NCBI GenBank assembly: GCA_019671135.1
Contig: JAHRHY010000006.1
Location: 1,488,001-1,552,000 of the forward strand
Reading direction: 5' to 3'
Length of the DNA stretch: 64,000 nucleotides
Source of the DNA: Linnemannia hyalina
Lineage: Eukaryota; Mortierellomycota; Mortierellomycetes; Mortierellales; Mortierellaceae
In this document: piece by piece, positions 45,601-58,554 of the stretch
Layout of the letters: every line of letters begins with the position of its first letter
How positions within the stretch are numbered: the first letter of the stretch is position 1
Notes under the pieces: model-generated
Database searches by the model: none
What the model was told of the DNA's origin: nothing
The model's input: only the letters and a program-made list of their open reading frames with translations
Program-made: the position numbers and the translations under genes

Positions 45601-48020
45601 TTGGGGCGCACCGCACCAAAAGCCTGAAAGAGTGTGAGAAAGTAAGAGAGTAGCCAGGCATGACATCGAAAGTCCGAACGAACAAGCAACTGTAATAAAA
45701 CGTCCGAACGATGAGCGAGGAATGAGGAGAAAGGAAAAAAAACGTCCAAGAGAAAATAATTGTTCCCAGTGAACAAAGGACAGGCAGGCGGCAGCGATTA
45801 GTTTTGTTTTCTTTGTTGATCGAGTTTCCGACCCCACGGTTGCCATAGCCGCGCGGAGTGAGAAAAAAACTTCTTCGGTTTTTTTTTGGCGCTCAGCTGA
45901 GAAAAACATGTATACTTGGTTTCTTCAGGCGCTAGCATTTCCCTAGGACAAGGGTAAGCGAAAGAAAAAAGTGGGTACATCTGAAGGGAGGGACAGTATC
46001 AGCATTGACGACATGAGCAGGACCGTCGATCAAAGGGCAATCAAGGATATTCAACATTTCGTTTGGCCTCTGGCGCGTTGCATTTTTACGCGTTTCGTTT
46101 TTCAAGCAATGGAGGTTGGGAGATGGATTCTTCAGGACAGGGGCAAGTGTGCCATGAATCCAAAAAGAACTTTCCAACTCTTTGCATCCTTGGACAGTAT
46201 TTATACCCTTTTTCATTCCTCTCCTCCCCCCTTGATTTAAATATTCACCATCTTGCGGGGTTATTTTTCGTATTTTCAATCATTGATCAAAATGTCGCAT
46301 TTTTATCCCTCCGCCTTCACCACAGCATTGACAAAGTTGCATCTGAGCTCAAGAAGAGGCAACCAATGGATAGCAAAGAGCAATAGTTGATAAAACAGCA
46401 GATAAACTGAAGGCAGTAATCAGGATCGAGTTTCGAGCGACCTTTTTGAGGGATTATTTTGGAAACCTCCATCGCTTTCATCACCACCCAGGTACACAAT
46501 CGTACTCTCTCTTCTTTCCTTTCTTCTTTTCCTTTCTTCTTTTCCTTTCTATTGAAATGTGAGCGCCGTAATAAAGAAGAAAAAAACCCCCTCTTCAATT
46601 TAGGGCAACACATTACAACCAACAAGCGAAGGAAGTGTAGTTAAAAAACACTAAAGTCGTGTAACCTTCTTGATTGTCAAGTTCTCTCAGCCAACCCCGC
46701 CCTGTTTTTTTCACCCAACCAGTAAGAAAAATCGCGCCTCCCTCTCCTCTCCCTTTCTCCTTTCTTTCATATATTCCTTCCTTCCCAGTCTCCCACTTTC
46801 AATTCAAGGGTCAGGGAAGAAAGAGGGGACGAAAGGATCAGGGCAAGAGCAGGGATCAGGACAGGACAGGACAAGACAAAGATATCTCAATAAAAACAAG
46901 ACAAAGGGACATTGGACATTGGATATCAGGCGGGAAAAATCCAATATTTACTCCCCTCCGAACCCACGAAAATAAAAATAAAACATAATAAAAAGGGAGC
47001 ACACCAAAAAAAAAAAAAAAAAAGAGAGAAGGTCCAACAAGCACCAGCGGGATACTTCCTATCCATACTCTATCACGCTCAAACTGTCCTTGTTTTCTCG
47101 TTATTTGTTTTTTCTTTTCTCTTTGTGCCACAACAACAAAAATGCAAAGGGCGCAAACAAAGGGGGTTAATTCGATGAAAAGAAAAAAAGAAAAAAGTGT
47201 AAAAGAAATGCCTCATTCGAAGGTTTCTTTTGACTCTTTTATTTTCCTTTGTGCGCTTTTTTTTTTTTTTTTTTCCTCCTTTGTACTTCACTCCCATGTG
47301 CCACTGCTGCTGAGTAAAAAAAAAAAAAAGATAAACAGGAACAAGCTCGCTTGCTCGCATAATAGGAGATGTTGTCTGTTCGCAGTATTCACGTCGTGGT
47401 TCATGCTGTGGTTCATTCGGCCCGTTCAAGAAGGGAAAAAAAAAAGATCAGCAAAGGAGAAAAACAATTCCGTCAGGGACAAACACAAAAAAGGGAGACC
47501 GATGATGTCAACGTGCATCTCGTGGTCCCCTAACGTTATTTGACTAGTGTTGTCTCTCACACTCAATTCGTCCGCAAATGCGTCTTTTTGCAATCATACA
47601 TTTTTCACCCTTTGCCTCATCTCAATCTTCCATCTCCACCTGTTCATCCACTTAAATGGAGTTGAACGCCTGTCGAAAATCATCGCCACACAGAATCTAT
47701 ATTGGGGGCACTGCTCCTTCTATCTCTTCAAAAATTCGCTCATTGTTTGTGTGTGTCTATTGGTCTCCAGTCCTTTGACGAGAGACCATGCAATCGATCG
47801 GCGGTCATTTGACCGATAGCGAATTTCTACGCATAGAGCAACCACGCCTCCTACAACAAACAAGGGTCAAGGCGTCTCACGTTGTTGTAGAAAGTTGTAA
47901 TCAACATAGTGTCGCTCGCTTGGACACCTAAAAAGCACCATTCATTTATTGTGTTTGTACCTATTGTTGAACGTCGCAAATAGAAAATAGAGGAATATAT
48001 TTACAAAGATGAGAACACTA
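42658..48020. other. 5.4-kb region without a credible gene
   Basis: Upstream of the copper-fist gene and downstream of the LysM gene. It contains a TTG-rich microsatellite (about 43180-43212), a GA microsatellite (about 43557-43580), a G run of about 18 (about 45572-45589) and several long A or T runs. Open frames of up to 355 codons on the minus strand are Phe/Ser/Leu/Cys-rich, lack domains and look like composition artefacts. A non-coding RNA or very long leader cannot be excluded. Confidence 0.5.
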
Positions 48021-51000
48021 TTAGAACGATGTAGATAGGATATCTACAACTGGCGACCCACCACCACTCTCACCCGCCACTGCACCCGCCGCCGTCGCCC
48101 TCTTTTCCTGCTCCTCTCGTTCCTTGTCTTTCTTGTCCTTATCCAACTCATTCACAAGCGCCATCAACGCTGGATGGTTAACCGGGTTCGACGATCGGAG
48201 TGATCGTTTCCGAGTACTTCCACCACCACTTCCTCCAACACTCGTGGTGCTCCCACTACTCGCCCCTCGTCCATGTCCACCACCACCACCGCTAGGTTTC
48301 CGCCGCACGCTTCGTGGAGACGCATGACCCTCCGTAGAGTCCAATCCATTCGATGCTGCCACCGTAGAAGAAGACGGCATTCGATGCACAATCGTCGTCT
48401 TCACAACTCTCGTCGCCATAGACCCATCAACCGCCTGATCCAGCTCAATCGCCGATCCAGAGTTTCGATACTCCTTGTTCCTCTGACTTCTCGACCTCGA
48501 ACCTCGTGAGCTGGTTCGACGCAAAATATCCGGTGGGTCACTGCTATCCTTACTGTAGCTGCCACCGCCACCCCCTCCAAGAGTGCCAAATCCAAACGTC
48601 GTAAAGTCGTACATCCTCCTCGCAATCGCCAACTTGCTGCGGACAGCACCGAGCAAGTCGTCGACCAGAGTCTCGCCCATACGCGACCAGTTTTGGCTGC
48701 TGTAAGGTTGGTGGTGGACTCGGACGGTGTTGGAAGGAGTGTTATTTGCAGTCGACGACCTTGTTGGCGCTCTTGCTCCAGTTCCTGCTCCAGTTCCAGG
48801 CGGCGTTGTTGTTGGTGTTGATGACGATGATGGTGGAGCTGAGGTGAAAGTAGTCGATGTAGGAGCCTGAAATGTATCACCGCTCAGAGCGGCTCTTCCT
48901 TTGGACTTGCTGGCCGATTCGCCCTGTCTGTCCTGAAAAGTGCCTCGAAGACTGCTGCCCGACCCAGTAGTTGACGATGACGATAGTGACCCAGTGTGGT
49001 AACCGTCCATCCGGTTCTGCAACTTGGAGATCGACTGAGGCGTCTCCAGTTTCTTGGAGTGCTCCGGGGAGGGGAAGAACGATAGCAGACCTGCAGGAAC
49101 AGTCACAACTTCTTGGCGCCGCTGGGTCCATTCCGGGTCACCTGTCTCATATCTCTCTGACGGCTGCGATCCATGTCCGCTTTGCCCTCCTCCTGGCCGC
49201 ATGTCGTCCGACTCGTAGATGTGTTGTTGATGGCCAAAAGTGACAAACTCCTCGTTCTTGGTCCCCATATCTTCCGACTCTTCCTCAATGGCTGGGTTGT
49301 CTCCAAGGGTTCCAGGCGACCCTTGCTCATGTTGACCAAAACTCGATCCTCTCCTACTTAAAAGACCACCTGAACTGCTCATCGCATCCTCACTCACACT
49401 AAGGTCGACCGATGTCCGCCTTGACCCTGCAGCGGACGAAGCAATCGAGTTACGGCCAGAATCCAATTGTTGCTGTTGCTGCTGTTTCTGTTGGTGTTGT
49501 TGGAGATGCGCGTATTGTCGAAGATCGATTGTCCTGTGACGATGATGGATCGGGTTCGTCCGAAGCTCCTGATCTGCCGACAGTGTCTTTCGTTGATGCT
49601 GCTCACTCGACACAAACTCCATCTCCTTGAACCGCGCAGCCAATGCCTCATGTGTCATGGACGGGGAAACAACCATGGTGTTTGGAAGGTCCTCCGAGAA
49701 CACTATCGCATCCGATCCCCGAGAAGCGCCTGTAAACGATGATGAGGCGATAGTACTCCTGCGTGGTGAGAGTGAGCGGGCCTGTAGACTGTTGTTCGAT
49801 TTGGGCGTAGTGGTCGTCGTAGTAGGGGACGAAATTGGTGGCGCGACCATCGATTTAGGCTCGTTCCAGGTACCGAGACGCGGGGATACTGATGAGGTTG
49901 GAATGGATCGTGAAGGTCCCGAGGATGACGGTAACATCCCTGCTGCTACCGCCGAGATTGCAGGCGGTGACAATCCATTGTTGGGCATTGGTCCTGAAGG
50001 ATCAGATTGATCAGATGGTAGATAGGTGTGGTCTCCGGGGCTTGGTCCATGCTCAGAAAGCGGCGAGCCTGCTCTGTGGAAGGGGGTCCCAGGAAGTGAT
50101 GATCCAGCGCGCTCGTGAGCTGGTTGAATTCTTTGCGGAAGCATGATTGACTGACTGGTCTCATCCATGACAACTCCAGGCTGACGCGCCACCGAACATT
50201 CCTCGAAGGGTATATATAAGTATTTTCGAGTGTGAATGGAGTCGTTGGTCCACAGCTTGTTTGATTTCTTCAAAATCGACACCTAATATGCAGCCACAAT
50301 GAAAATATATTCATCAGCTTACTGTTGTGGTATACATAGTGTCGGATGATCGCAAGTCATCCCATTCGTACAAGCATCAGCCCTGACACTCACCTGGATC
50401 CCATAATTCAGTGCAATGCCAGCCAGCGTATCGGTGGTGGTGACCTGATGGATGATGACTCGTTTCCCCCCAGGCTCTAGCCCCCTGCTCTGCTTCAAGT
50501 CCTTGTCCTTGTCCGTATGAGATGTCCAACTCCTCTCCTCTGCTCCCTTTGGCCCATTCCGCCTCCTGCGCGCATTCGATCCTGATGCATAGAAAGAGAT
50601 CTCTGAACTTTGAAGCGGCGTTGGTTCCTGAGTAGTGCTCAAACTCAGTGTGTGTCCTTTGTGCCGCGACGCTGTTGAGTAATCATGATAACTATTGTCA
50701 TCAATGGACTCTGGCTCTGCGGTGTAGTCGAACAACAGCGGATGATCGCCACTCCATGACGAACCCTCGACCCCATGATCGGTATCTGTACGTCCTTGGC
50801 CGGTCAATGTTGCGACAGTCGAGTTGGATGACAATGTGCTAACCCCCGATACCAATGTCGATGTTGAAGGATCACGAAGGAACGGATCAGTCACAGAGTC
50901 GGATGGCAATATCCTGCGGACATTGTTGATAGCGGGGCCTGTTAGCGGATCCTGGTTCAAGTCAACGCCAGAGTCGATCCCACACCCCATCTCAAGAGGA

Positions 51001-52019
51001 CCCATATCGGATAGATGTTCCAATGGACTCTGTTTTGTTGTTGTGCGGTTTGAAGAAGAGGAGGAAGAGGGTGGTGCCGTTGGAGAGCGCTTGGAGGAGG
51101 ACGACAACTGGGGCCATCGATCGGAGTCCACAGGTTGCAGTAATGGATCGAATGAGCGTGCGACTGCTCTTTCTGAGGGCTGCGGTGGTTGACTGCTTTC
51201 CATGGTGCCAGTGGCTGCTGTTGCATCCTGTTTCCAGGACTTTTGCGATAAGGGCTTGGTCTTGGATATAGCGCGAGTGAAGTCGTTTATGAGATCATTG
51301 CTGCTGCTGCTTTCGCTCGATCCTTGGAGAAGAGTGTTGGTGTTGTCGTTATTGTTAACTGTCGAAAGGGGATCATGATCGAGCACTAGTCCGTCGGCGA
51401 CCCGGGTAGCGGACCTGCTGTTATGCAGTTGTTGTGGGTGGTATTGGTGTATCCTGTCAGGGGTGTTGTTACTGACTCTCCTTAGTGGAGTAGTTGCATC
51501 ATCATGGTCAAGGTTGTCAGGTGGAGGACCATGGTCAGCTGTGATACCTAGGGGATGGTGCATAAGATCCTCCTTGTCCTTCTTGGTCTGGTGAATGGGA
51601 CTGACAGGTGTAATAGGGGAAGGGGAAGAAGAGGGTAGGATGACGTTCCTGCGGTCGATCCCTGGCCCTAGCCCTGTTCCTGTTCGGTCAGAGTTTTTGG
51701 CAGCAAGATTGTTGAGGTAGCCGTTGAGATCGGGGTTGTGGTGGCTGGTAGTATTGTGTACTTGAAGCATTGGATCGCCGGGATTGAGAGGAGCCTGCTG
51801 TTGTTGCTGGCCGAGAGGGAGAACAAGGTGCGGTGGGGAAGTGTTGCTGGAAAGAGGAGGAGAAGGAGGAGGAGAGGTCTGGAGGGGATCGCTTCTGACA
51901 GGACGAAGACTCGTTTTTGTTATTATTGTTGTTGTGCCTTTAGAAGGAGGAAGAGGATGAGAATGCTTATCGACAAGAGTCTCGTGCAGGAGGAGCTGTG
52001 ACCTTGTGGTGGTGTCCAT
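48021..52019 (-). CDS. Large LysM-domain protein without signal peptide
   Basis: Predicted 1295-aa protein from two exons, 52019-50394 and 50282-48021. The intron lies inside its only recognisable domain, and joining the exons gives a LysM module at about residues 521-567 (VIIHQVTTTDTLAGIALNYGIQ in two parts across to VSILKKSNKLW, ending YLYIP). Everything else is low-complexity and probably disordered: Pro/Ser/Thr/Asn-rich before the domain, and Ser/Gly-rich after it. A short ordered patch lies late in the protein (NWSRMGETLVDDLLGAVRSKL, here quoted in part). No signal peptide or membrane segment is seen, so it is more like intracellular LysM proteins than secreted chitin-binding effectors. 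A role cannot be assigned. Confidence 0.85.
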
Positions 52020-53027
52020 AGCTGGTCCTTCTGGAATTCAGCGAATGGAATCGAGTCGTGTTCCTTCTTGGTGCAGAACGGGACCCTTTGCAATGAGACG
52101 AGGGGAAAGCGAGAGAGGTGGACAGAGACAGACAGACAGACAGAGGAGAATAAAGAAACAGAAGGAGACAGAGTGAGAAGTAATGGCGAGGAACGAAAGG
52201 GGAAGAGGCAAAGAGGAATAATAAGAGGAAAGGGAATGAGGGAAGAGGCAGCTGAGAAAGGATAAAAAAGGGGGAAGGACAGAGAAGGGATGGTGTGTCT
52301 GCGAAGTAGGGAGAGCGTGATTAGCTTCTTCTTGTGCTTGACGAGTGATGTGATGTGATGAGGCAGAGAAACGATGGTGGTGACTTTGTTGGTTGCTTGG
52401 TGGTTAGCTCTTGGATATTAAAATGAAGAGCCATGGTCCATATACTTCACAGCCCGCTCATTGTTCAATAAAGGTTGTTGGCTGTTCTGTGGTAGCCATT
52501 CCTGGACAATCGACAACTGTATTCAGCTGGCAAAGTGGCAAGAGGCAATTGCAACCTTGCTTGCTTGCTTGCTATTTTGCTTGCACACAACCACACATAA
52601 ACATAAGCACTTCGCTTCTCTTCTCTTTGCTGTTCTTTCTTTGTCACACGCTTAGCACAGACACACACGAACACGAAACAACATGGGCCTGCGCAACCAA
52701 GAAATGGAGTATTTTTTCGCCACTTTGCCACTTTGGTCGTGGTCGTTTAAGTGTTTTTATTCAAAGAAAAAAGAAAGGCTGTAAAAGTACAATGGGTTCG
52801 CTCTCTCGTGAAAGAAAAAAAAGTTGCCGTCATTCCCTACTTCATCGAAGAAGTGTAGTAAAAATGAGGACAAGCTGGGTATCGGAGAAGCGCAAAAGGG
52901 AGGAGATAAAAAACCCCTGGTGGAAGTGAAAAGAGTGAACAGACAAAAAAAAAAAAGAATGAGACTCACCACCTCTACAAACAACACACTGATAACTAAA
53001 AACGTGCTTGAGAAGCAAAGGTTGCTT
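52020..53027. other. Spacer between LysM gene and malate dehydrogenase
   Basis: About 1.0 kb. It includes a purine-rich segment (52090-52280) upstream of the LysM gene and the 3' region of the malate dehydrogenase gene. No gene seen. Confidence 0.6.
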
Positions 53028-54777
53028 TTACAACTTGGCGGCGGGGATAGCGGTGACAAAGCCAACGCCCTTGGTAATGTTGCCCTTGAGCTCACCAATA
53101 GCAATCTTGACCAACGCGTCCTCCTCGGCCGACAGATCCGGCAACGCCAACACATTGGCAACACCCTCAGGGCCCAACTCGACATCTTGAGCAAAATACT
53201 CCAACCCAGTCGAGCGTGCGTTCCACTCTGCACCCGCGTTGCCCTTCAAGTGGATGTAAGTTGACTCGACCAGACCGCGTTTGCCACTGACAGAGGCCTC
53301 AAGGAGAGAAATAGTAAAGCGTGCGCCGGCATGGGCCATCGAGAGAGTGGCGGATCCTGCGCCGTCCTTGGCCTTGACAACCTCGTCACCTCCGAATTGG
53401 ATACGGTTGGTGAGGGCCTTGATCTCCGCGGGTGTGAAGGTGACCTGCTTGATCTGGGAGAGGAGAGGGACGATGGTCGCGCCACTGTGTCCGCCGACGA
53501 CGGTGATCCTGTTGGACTGGGGCTCGAATTGGGGCTTGATGTGGTTGACAAAGGTTGATGACCGGACGACATCGAGAGTCGTAACACCAAATACTCTAAA
53601 GAGAGGAAGAGGAGGAGGAAGTGTAAGTGAGAGCATTCAATTGGTTCATCGTGGTCACTCACTGACGCGTACTGGCCAAAAAAACATTTCCTCCACATTA
53701 GCACATGTGGACACATGAGCAGTCCAACGAATGAAAAGGTGTGTAATGTGGTAATGTGTGGTAAAAGGGAAGAACAGAGAATAGATGAGCCGTGAATCTT
53801 GTTGATATCTCATAGTGAAAACACATACTTTCTTGGGTCAAAAACTCCGGCCTTCTTGAAGACCTCACACACAATGGGCACAGTCGAGTTGACAGGGTTC
53901 GAGATGACGAGAATAAAGGCCTTTGGGCAATGTTTCGCGCAAGCCTCCGCAAGATCGCGCACAATCCCGGCATTGACCTATTGTTGTTCGTAACGTTCGG
54001 AAAAAATGCGGAAATCGTTAATGAAAGGGTTTTGGTTGAAGCGGGGAAGGGAGACGAGGAAAAAAATATTAATTGGGTGTTCTGGTAAGGTGTAGTGTGT
54101 TGTTTAAGACGACGTGTGTCTCCAAGAGAACACGAACCGTACGCACCATCTCCTTCTTCTTCCAGCCTTCATCTCCCTGCTTCCTGTTTCTGATTGACAT
54201 ATGTTATCACCAAATAAATGTTTACCTTGAAGAGATCATCTCGGGTCATGCCAGGCTTACGGGGAACTCCAGCAGGGATGACAACAGTATGGGCACCACT
54301 GAGGGCTTCTGCCAAGGCATCCTTGCCCACATGTCCTGTTACTTTAGATGGAGTGTTGATATGGGACAGATCCGCGGCCACTCCGGCAGCATTGACGATA
54401 TCGTAGAGAGCCAAGTGCGTGATCAAGTCCGACTGCTTCAGCAACAGCGACAAGGGCTGGCCGATTCCACCAGCAGCACCACAAACAACGACTATTTGTT
54501 CGATTATTTCAGAAAGTTGTGAAAGTGAAAGCGGTTAGAAATGAACAATGAAAATGGTTCTTTCAACGGACAGGATGTTCATATCGGCAACAACAAAGAA
54601 GCAAAAGAGAATCGGACGATACAACTGCAAAAAAGCGAGCGTATGAGATAATAATAATAAACGAGAAACAATGCTTGGCAGATGACAGCATTTCTCGTTT
54701 TCATGCAGGCACACGCGGAGAGATAGGGGGTGGGAAAGAGAGAGAAAGAGAGAGAAAGAGGGCATACCTTTGACCAT
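53028..54777 (-). CDS. NAD-dependent malate dehydrogenase, no transit peptide, C-terminal AKL
   Basis: Predicted 330-aa enzyme interconverting malate and oxaloacetate with NAD. Exons: 54777-54768 (10 nt), 54491-54226, 53977-53829, 53595-53028. The tiny first exon encodes MVK plus one base; the splice gives [18 protein letters not shown], the GxxGxxG dinucleotide fold. Further motifs are [11 protein letters not shown] (substrate-binding Arg residues), [17 protein letters not shown] and [14 protein letters not shown] (catalytic His). The length fits the family. There is no mitochondrial presequence, and the last three residues AKL match a type 1 peroxisomal targeting signal. A peroxisomal role in the glyoxylate cycle or NADH shuttle, perhaps shared with the cytosol, is inferred. 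Confidence 0.95.
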
Positions 54778-56637
54778 TTTTGTATGAATGAAGAGTATGT
54801 ATGTAAGGAAGGAAGGTGTTATGTCCTGTTGAAGTAGAAAGAAGTGAAGATGTAAAAGTGGAAGGAGTGAGAGTGAGAGTGAAGAAAAGAGAGAGTTGAT
54901 AAAGAGATAACGAGGAAAAGAAAATAAAGAAAGGAAACCAAAACAAGGGGGGCTTTTATGTGGGTTGGGTGAGAGAACGAATTGAATGCTCTCAATCACA
55001 AAATGAGGAAAGCCACGCAAACGAAGAATCAACACCCTTTTTGATGTGGATAACCCATTCGAATGAGTTACCCCGCCTCGGCTGCCTACCTGGGTCTCGT
55101 CTTCCCATGGACACTCTCTCTTCTTGCATGTTTCTCTCTCTCCAGTCTGGCGCATATATCTCTCCTCCTTCTAATCTGACTTTGTTGTTCTCTTCCCCTT
55201 ACATACCCCTGCAAATGTATCCATGTGAGCATTGTCAGCGAAAAAGATAAACAGAAGCGGTGTACAACTTGTACACGTATTATCCACACCGTGCAAAAAC
55301 GTTCTACTTTAGATGCACGATGATCGTCCACAACAAAACAACAAACACACTTTGCGCGTTCGGATTTTTTTGTCTTTTTCAGTTTTCATATGAAAGCTAA
55401 ACAATGGACCGAATCAAATCTGTGATCCTGGGGGTAGTTTGTTGGTCGTGAGAAATGATCGATGGTTTGATATTGCTAGAGGAGTTCGTTAAACACGACT
55501 TTCTTTAGCCCTTAACCTCGTTCGGTCCCTCTCACATCAATGACCTGCGCAGTGATATATACCCGCACCCGCCAATCCTAAACGCTGTACTTCTCCGCCC
55601 CACCATCATCCATGCATTCCCTTGGTCATTGACATCATCGCTCACACGCCTAGGAAAACGTGGTGTCGGCTCCATCCCAATTGGGATGAATCTGATTCTC
55701 CCGCTCCTCGGCAAAGGCAATTACCCCTCTCCCCTCCATATCTCATATCACGTTGCGAACCAGAGGGGGAGGAAAACGAGGGGATAGACGCATCATTCTT
55801 GTTCTCGCATTGGCTCCATCCCCCCCCCACACCGAACAAACACCCCCCACCCTTTTTTATTATGCTCTGACCGTTGATATGCATGGAAAATAAACAAGGT
55901 CCATATGTCGCTCTGTTTTCTGACAGGATCGGCTGATCCATTGTCCATTCGTTATTCAGTACATGATTTATGAAACTGGAATCCCTCTGTTCGACCGACC
56001 GTCGGTCATTTCGTTCGTTCAAGGTTGGTCGTCGATCGGTCGGCTACTTGTCGATTGTCGGTCGGTCGGTTACTTGTCGATTGTCGGTCGTCGGGTATAT
56101 TTTTGTGTTTGTTCGATCGGGGGAAAAAAGAGAGCAAGGGGTCTGCTGGCCTAAAGACAACCCACGAAACTTTGCACAAGAAAAGTTGGATCTCAGACAC
56201 TCTTTTCTCTCCCATGAGCCGGTTCACTGATAAGAAAGGGTTCATTTTTCAAGGAACGACATTCATCTCAACAGACGCATGAAAGGTAACAAAAGGGTTA
56301 TCGGAGACGCGTCGTTTCATTCGTGTACTGTACATCCAAATGAACAATAAGAATTTTCGCGATTAGATGAATGAGAAGAAGGACATTTTTTTGCGGTTTT
56401 TAATTGACGAGGAGAAAAGGAAGAAAAAAAGTAGTAATGAAGAATGATGATGGAGTATTGTACAAATCAATTAATGGTATGCGCTTGTTTCGTTCATTGT
56501 GTGCAATGGCTTGTTGGTTGGTTTGGCTGCTTGTTGCTGTTGGTTGCTGACCTCTTGACTTATCAAGCGCGCAAAACACAGGCACACACATGCACACAAA
56601 TGTAAGGGATGGTTTAAAGTATGCACCATGACCCATC
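54778..56637. other. 1.9-kb intergenic region
   Basis: Upstream of malate dehydrogenase and downstream of the PP4 gene. It is purine-rich on the plus strand near 54740-54930. A short tandem repeat lies at 56041-56092. No gene seen. Confidence 0.6.
56041..56092 (+). repeat. Two-copy 26-bp tandem repeat in a GTCGGTCG-rich stretch
   Basis: CGGCTACTTGTCGATTGTCG and its near-copy starting CGGTTACTTG are spaced 26 bp apart, embedded in TCGGTCGG runs (about 55990-56095). Non-coding. Too few copies for an array of any known type. Confidence 0.8.
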
Positions 56638-58378
56638 TCACAAAAAGTAGTCTGGAGGTCCCTCTCTCTGAGGGGTTGTTCGTGAATTCATCGAGCTTCG
56701 GTCCGAGTCCTTAAAGATCGTGTATTCCCTGTTTAAATTTGAATCCACCTCCAGAATAGCTGCCACATTTCCGCATCTACGTTGTACATGAAAGTAGCAC
56801 ATCTATCAGTATACACTTCCCGATCCAAAAGACAGCCCCAGCACAAATGAAAAAAAAGAAGAGAAAGTCCGTACCTGTAACAGTAGTTGGGTGCAGACCA
56901 GACAGTGACAACCTGTTCGTCAAACATCAACTTGTAACCCTCCATGACCAATTGATGTGCACGTGCAATGAGCTCCAGTCCGTTATTGTGTAAAAACTAG
57001 ATTGGTAGGCAGAAAGGCAGAAAGGATCAATATTCACGTTCTCAACAGAACGTAAGTCATGATGCCGCAAACGTAGTAGAAAATCAAATGGTGCTTACTG
57101 GTTTTGCAACACTCTCGCCAAAAAGAAATCCAGCCCCACGAGGACTCAAGCCCCATCCAGTGCACGAGTCAGGATCGGGATCAGACCACAAAAGATCGCA
57201 CATAGCTCCGTTGTGAGGGACCTCCTGCATCCTGTCGATTGTCCGTATCTAGTAGTTTGAGTAGAGCGTACATTTTCACAATGTTAGCATGCCATCCTAT
57301 TTCGGCTGTTATTTCAAGGAAATATAGCCAGGCACAAGTTCGACGGAAGACTGGACGAACCTGGTCAATGGTGTTGATGGACGGCGAGAGTCCTCCGTGT
57401 ACACAAAAGATACGATCGTCGATAATGGCAGACAAACTCAGATAGTCAAAGATCTCACAGCAATATCTCCAGACGTTGGCAGAGCCAAACTTCTGGAAAC
57501 ACTCGTCGTAAAATCCATAGACCTTTGTAATCTGTCGCGATTCGTGGTTGCCGCGAATAAGAGTGATCCTGTCTGGGTATCTGACCTATTGTCCCGTAAA
57601 AAGAATATGAATTGAGGATGGTTGTGAGTACTGATGTCGACTTCACGCCTTTCCATATCCTATGAAGGTTTCCTTCTGTCTGTTTGTCCAAAAATATGCG
57701 CATGTAGCTCAGCGCACCTTAAGAGCGAGAAGAAGCAGAAATGTCTCTACACTGTGATGTCCTCTGTCAACAAAGTCGCCTATATCGCGTAATTCATAGG
57801 AAGGTAAGATAAAGAAGCGTAAGCCAGGTATTCAACGTAGGTCAATGTCAATTGACAACGCAATAAAATGGTACAAAACGGAAAAAAGGTTCCATACCCA
57901 TGAACAAGTAGTTGGTCTTCGGACACTCGCCACCGACTTTAAACAGCTCCTTGAGGTCATGGAACTGGCCGTGAATGTCTCCGCAGACCTAGAAAAAGAA
58001 AAAGAGGAAAAATTAACTGACTAATTGTTTCGTTGAGGTAGAAAATGAAGCATCCCTTATGATAAAAATGATCTAAGCGCACAGCGGCGAAGTTGCGGTG
58101 TCTTTATCAGTGCTGTGCAACAAACAAACGAACAACCATTTTGTCACCAAAAAACACGAGATGATGACAAAGGGGTTGCATGCGTGAACAAAAGACCGCA
58201 ATGAAAAAGCTGATAGGTAAAAGGGAAAACGTACGGTGACGGGTGCATCGACGCGCTGGACGTTGCTCTCTTCGACAAGGATCTCCCTCGCCTTCAAGCA
58301 CAGGTCCTTGACCTCAGCTTCTGTGATGATTTTGCATTGAAGCAAGGTCTGGATCTGTCGATCTAAGTCAGATCCCAT
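56638..58378 (-). CDS. PPH3: Serine/threonine protein phosphatase 4 catalytic subunit
   Basis: Predicted 310-aa PPP-family metallophosphatase, the catalytic subunit of PP4 (PPP4C in animals, Pph3 in yeast), which acts in DNA-damage recovery and related signalling. Exons: 58378-58235, 57988-57898, 57779-57718, 57585-57361, 57248-57099, 56996-56875, 56776-56638. Metal and catalytic motifs are complete: GDIHGQ, GDFVDRG, RGNHES, VHGGLSP and APNYCYRCGN. The start ([13 protein letters not shown]) and [14 protein letters not shown] match PP4 rather than PP2A or PP6, and the tail ends DYFL, the methylation-type C-terminus. All seven exons are in phase, and the length fits PP4 (about 307). It is divergent from the ceramidase gene, with 843 bp between start codons. 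Confidence 0.95.
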
Positions 58379-58537
58379 AAAGAAGGTATTTGTAGTTGAC
58401 GAACGGTCGAGGACTGGAAGGGTGAGACTGGGAAGGGTGCGAAGGTGATGAATCGTTAGGGAGGTGGAGAGAGCGAAGGAGGTAATGGTGGCGGCAAACA
58501 CCCAAAGCTACTAAGGCGCTTGGCTCGCCCGTTCCAG

Positions 58538-58545
58538 TGACGTCA
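58538..58545. promoter_or_regulatory. CRE-type site TGACGTCA
   Basis: Perfect 8-bp palindrome of the kind bound by ATF/CREB-type bZIP proteins, 160 bp upstream of the PP4C start codon. Function is inferred from sequence only. Confidence 0.55.
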
Positions 58546-58554
58546 CTTACCATG

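Noticed and set aside
45276..45909. Overlapping minus-strand open frames of 166 and 206 codons
   Set aside because: Same low-complexity composition, interrupted by a homopolymer G run, and no recognisable motif.
55990..56095. GTCGGTCG-rich repeats as a possible CRISPR-like or regulatory array
   Set aside because: Only two units of 26 bp with no spacer structure, in a eukaryotic genome; best read as a simple tandem duplication.
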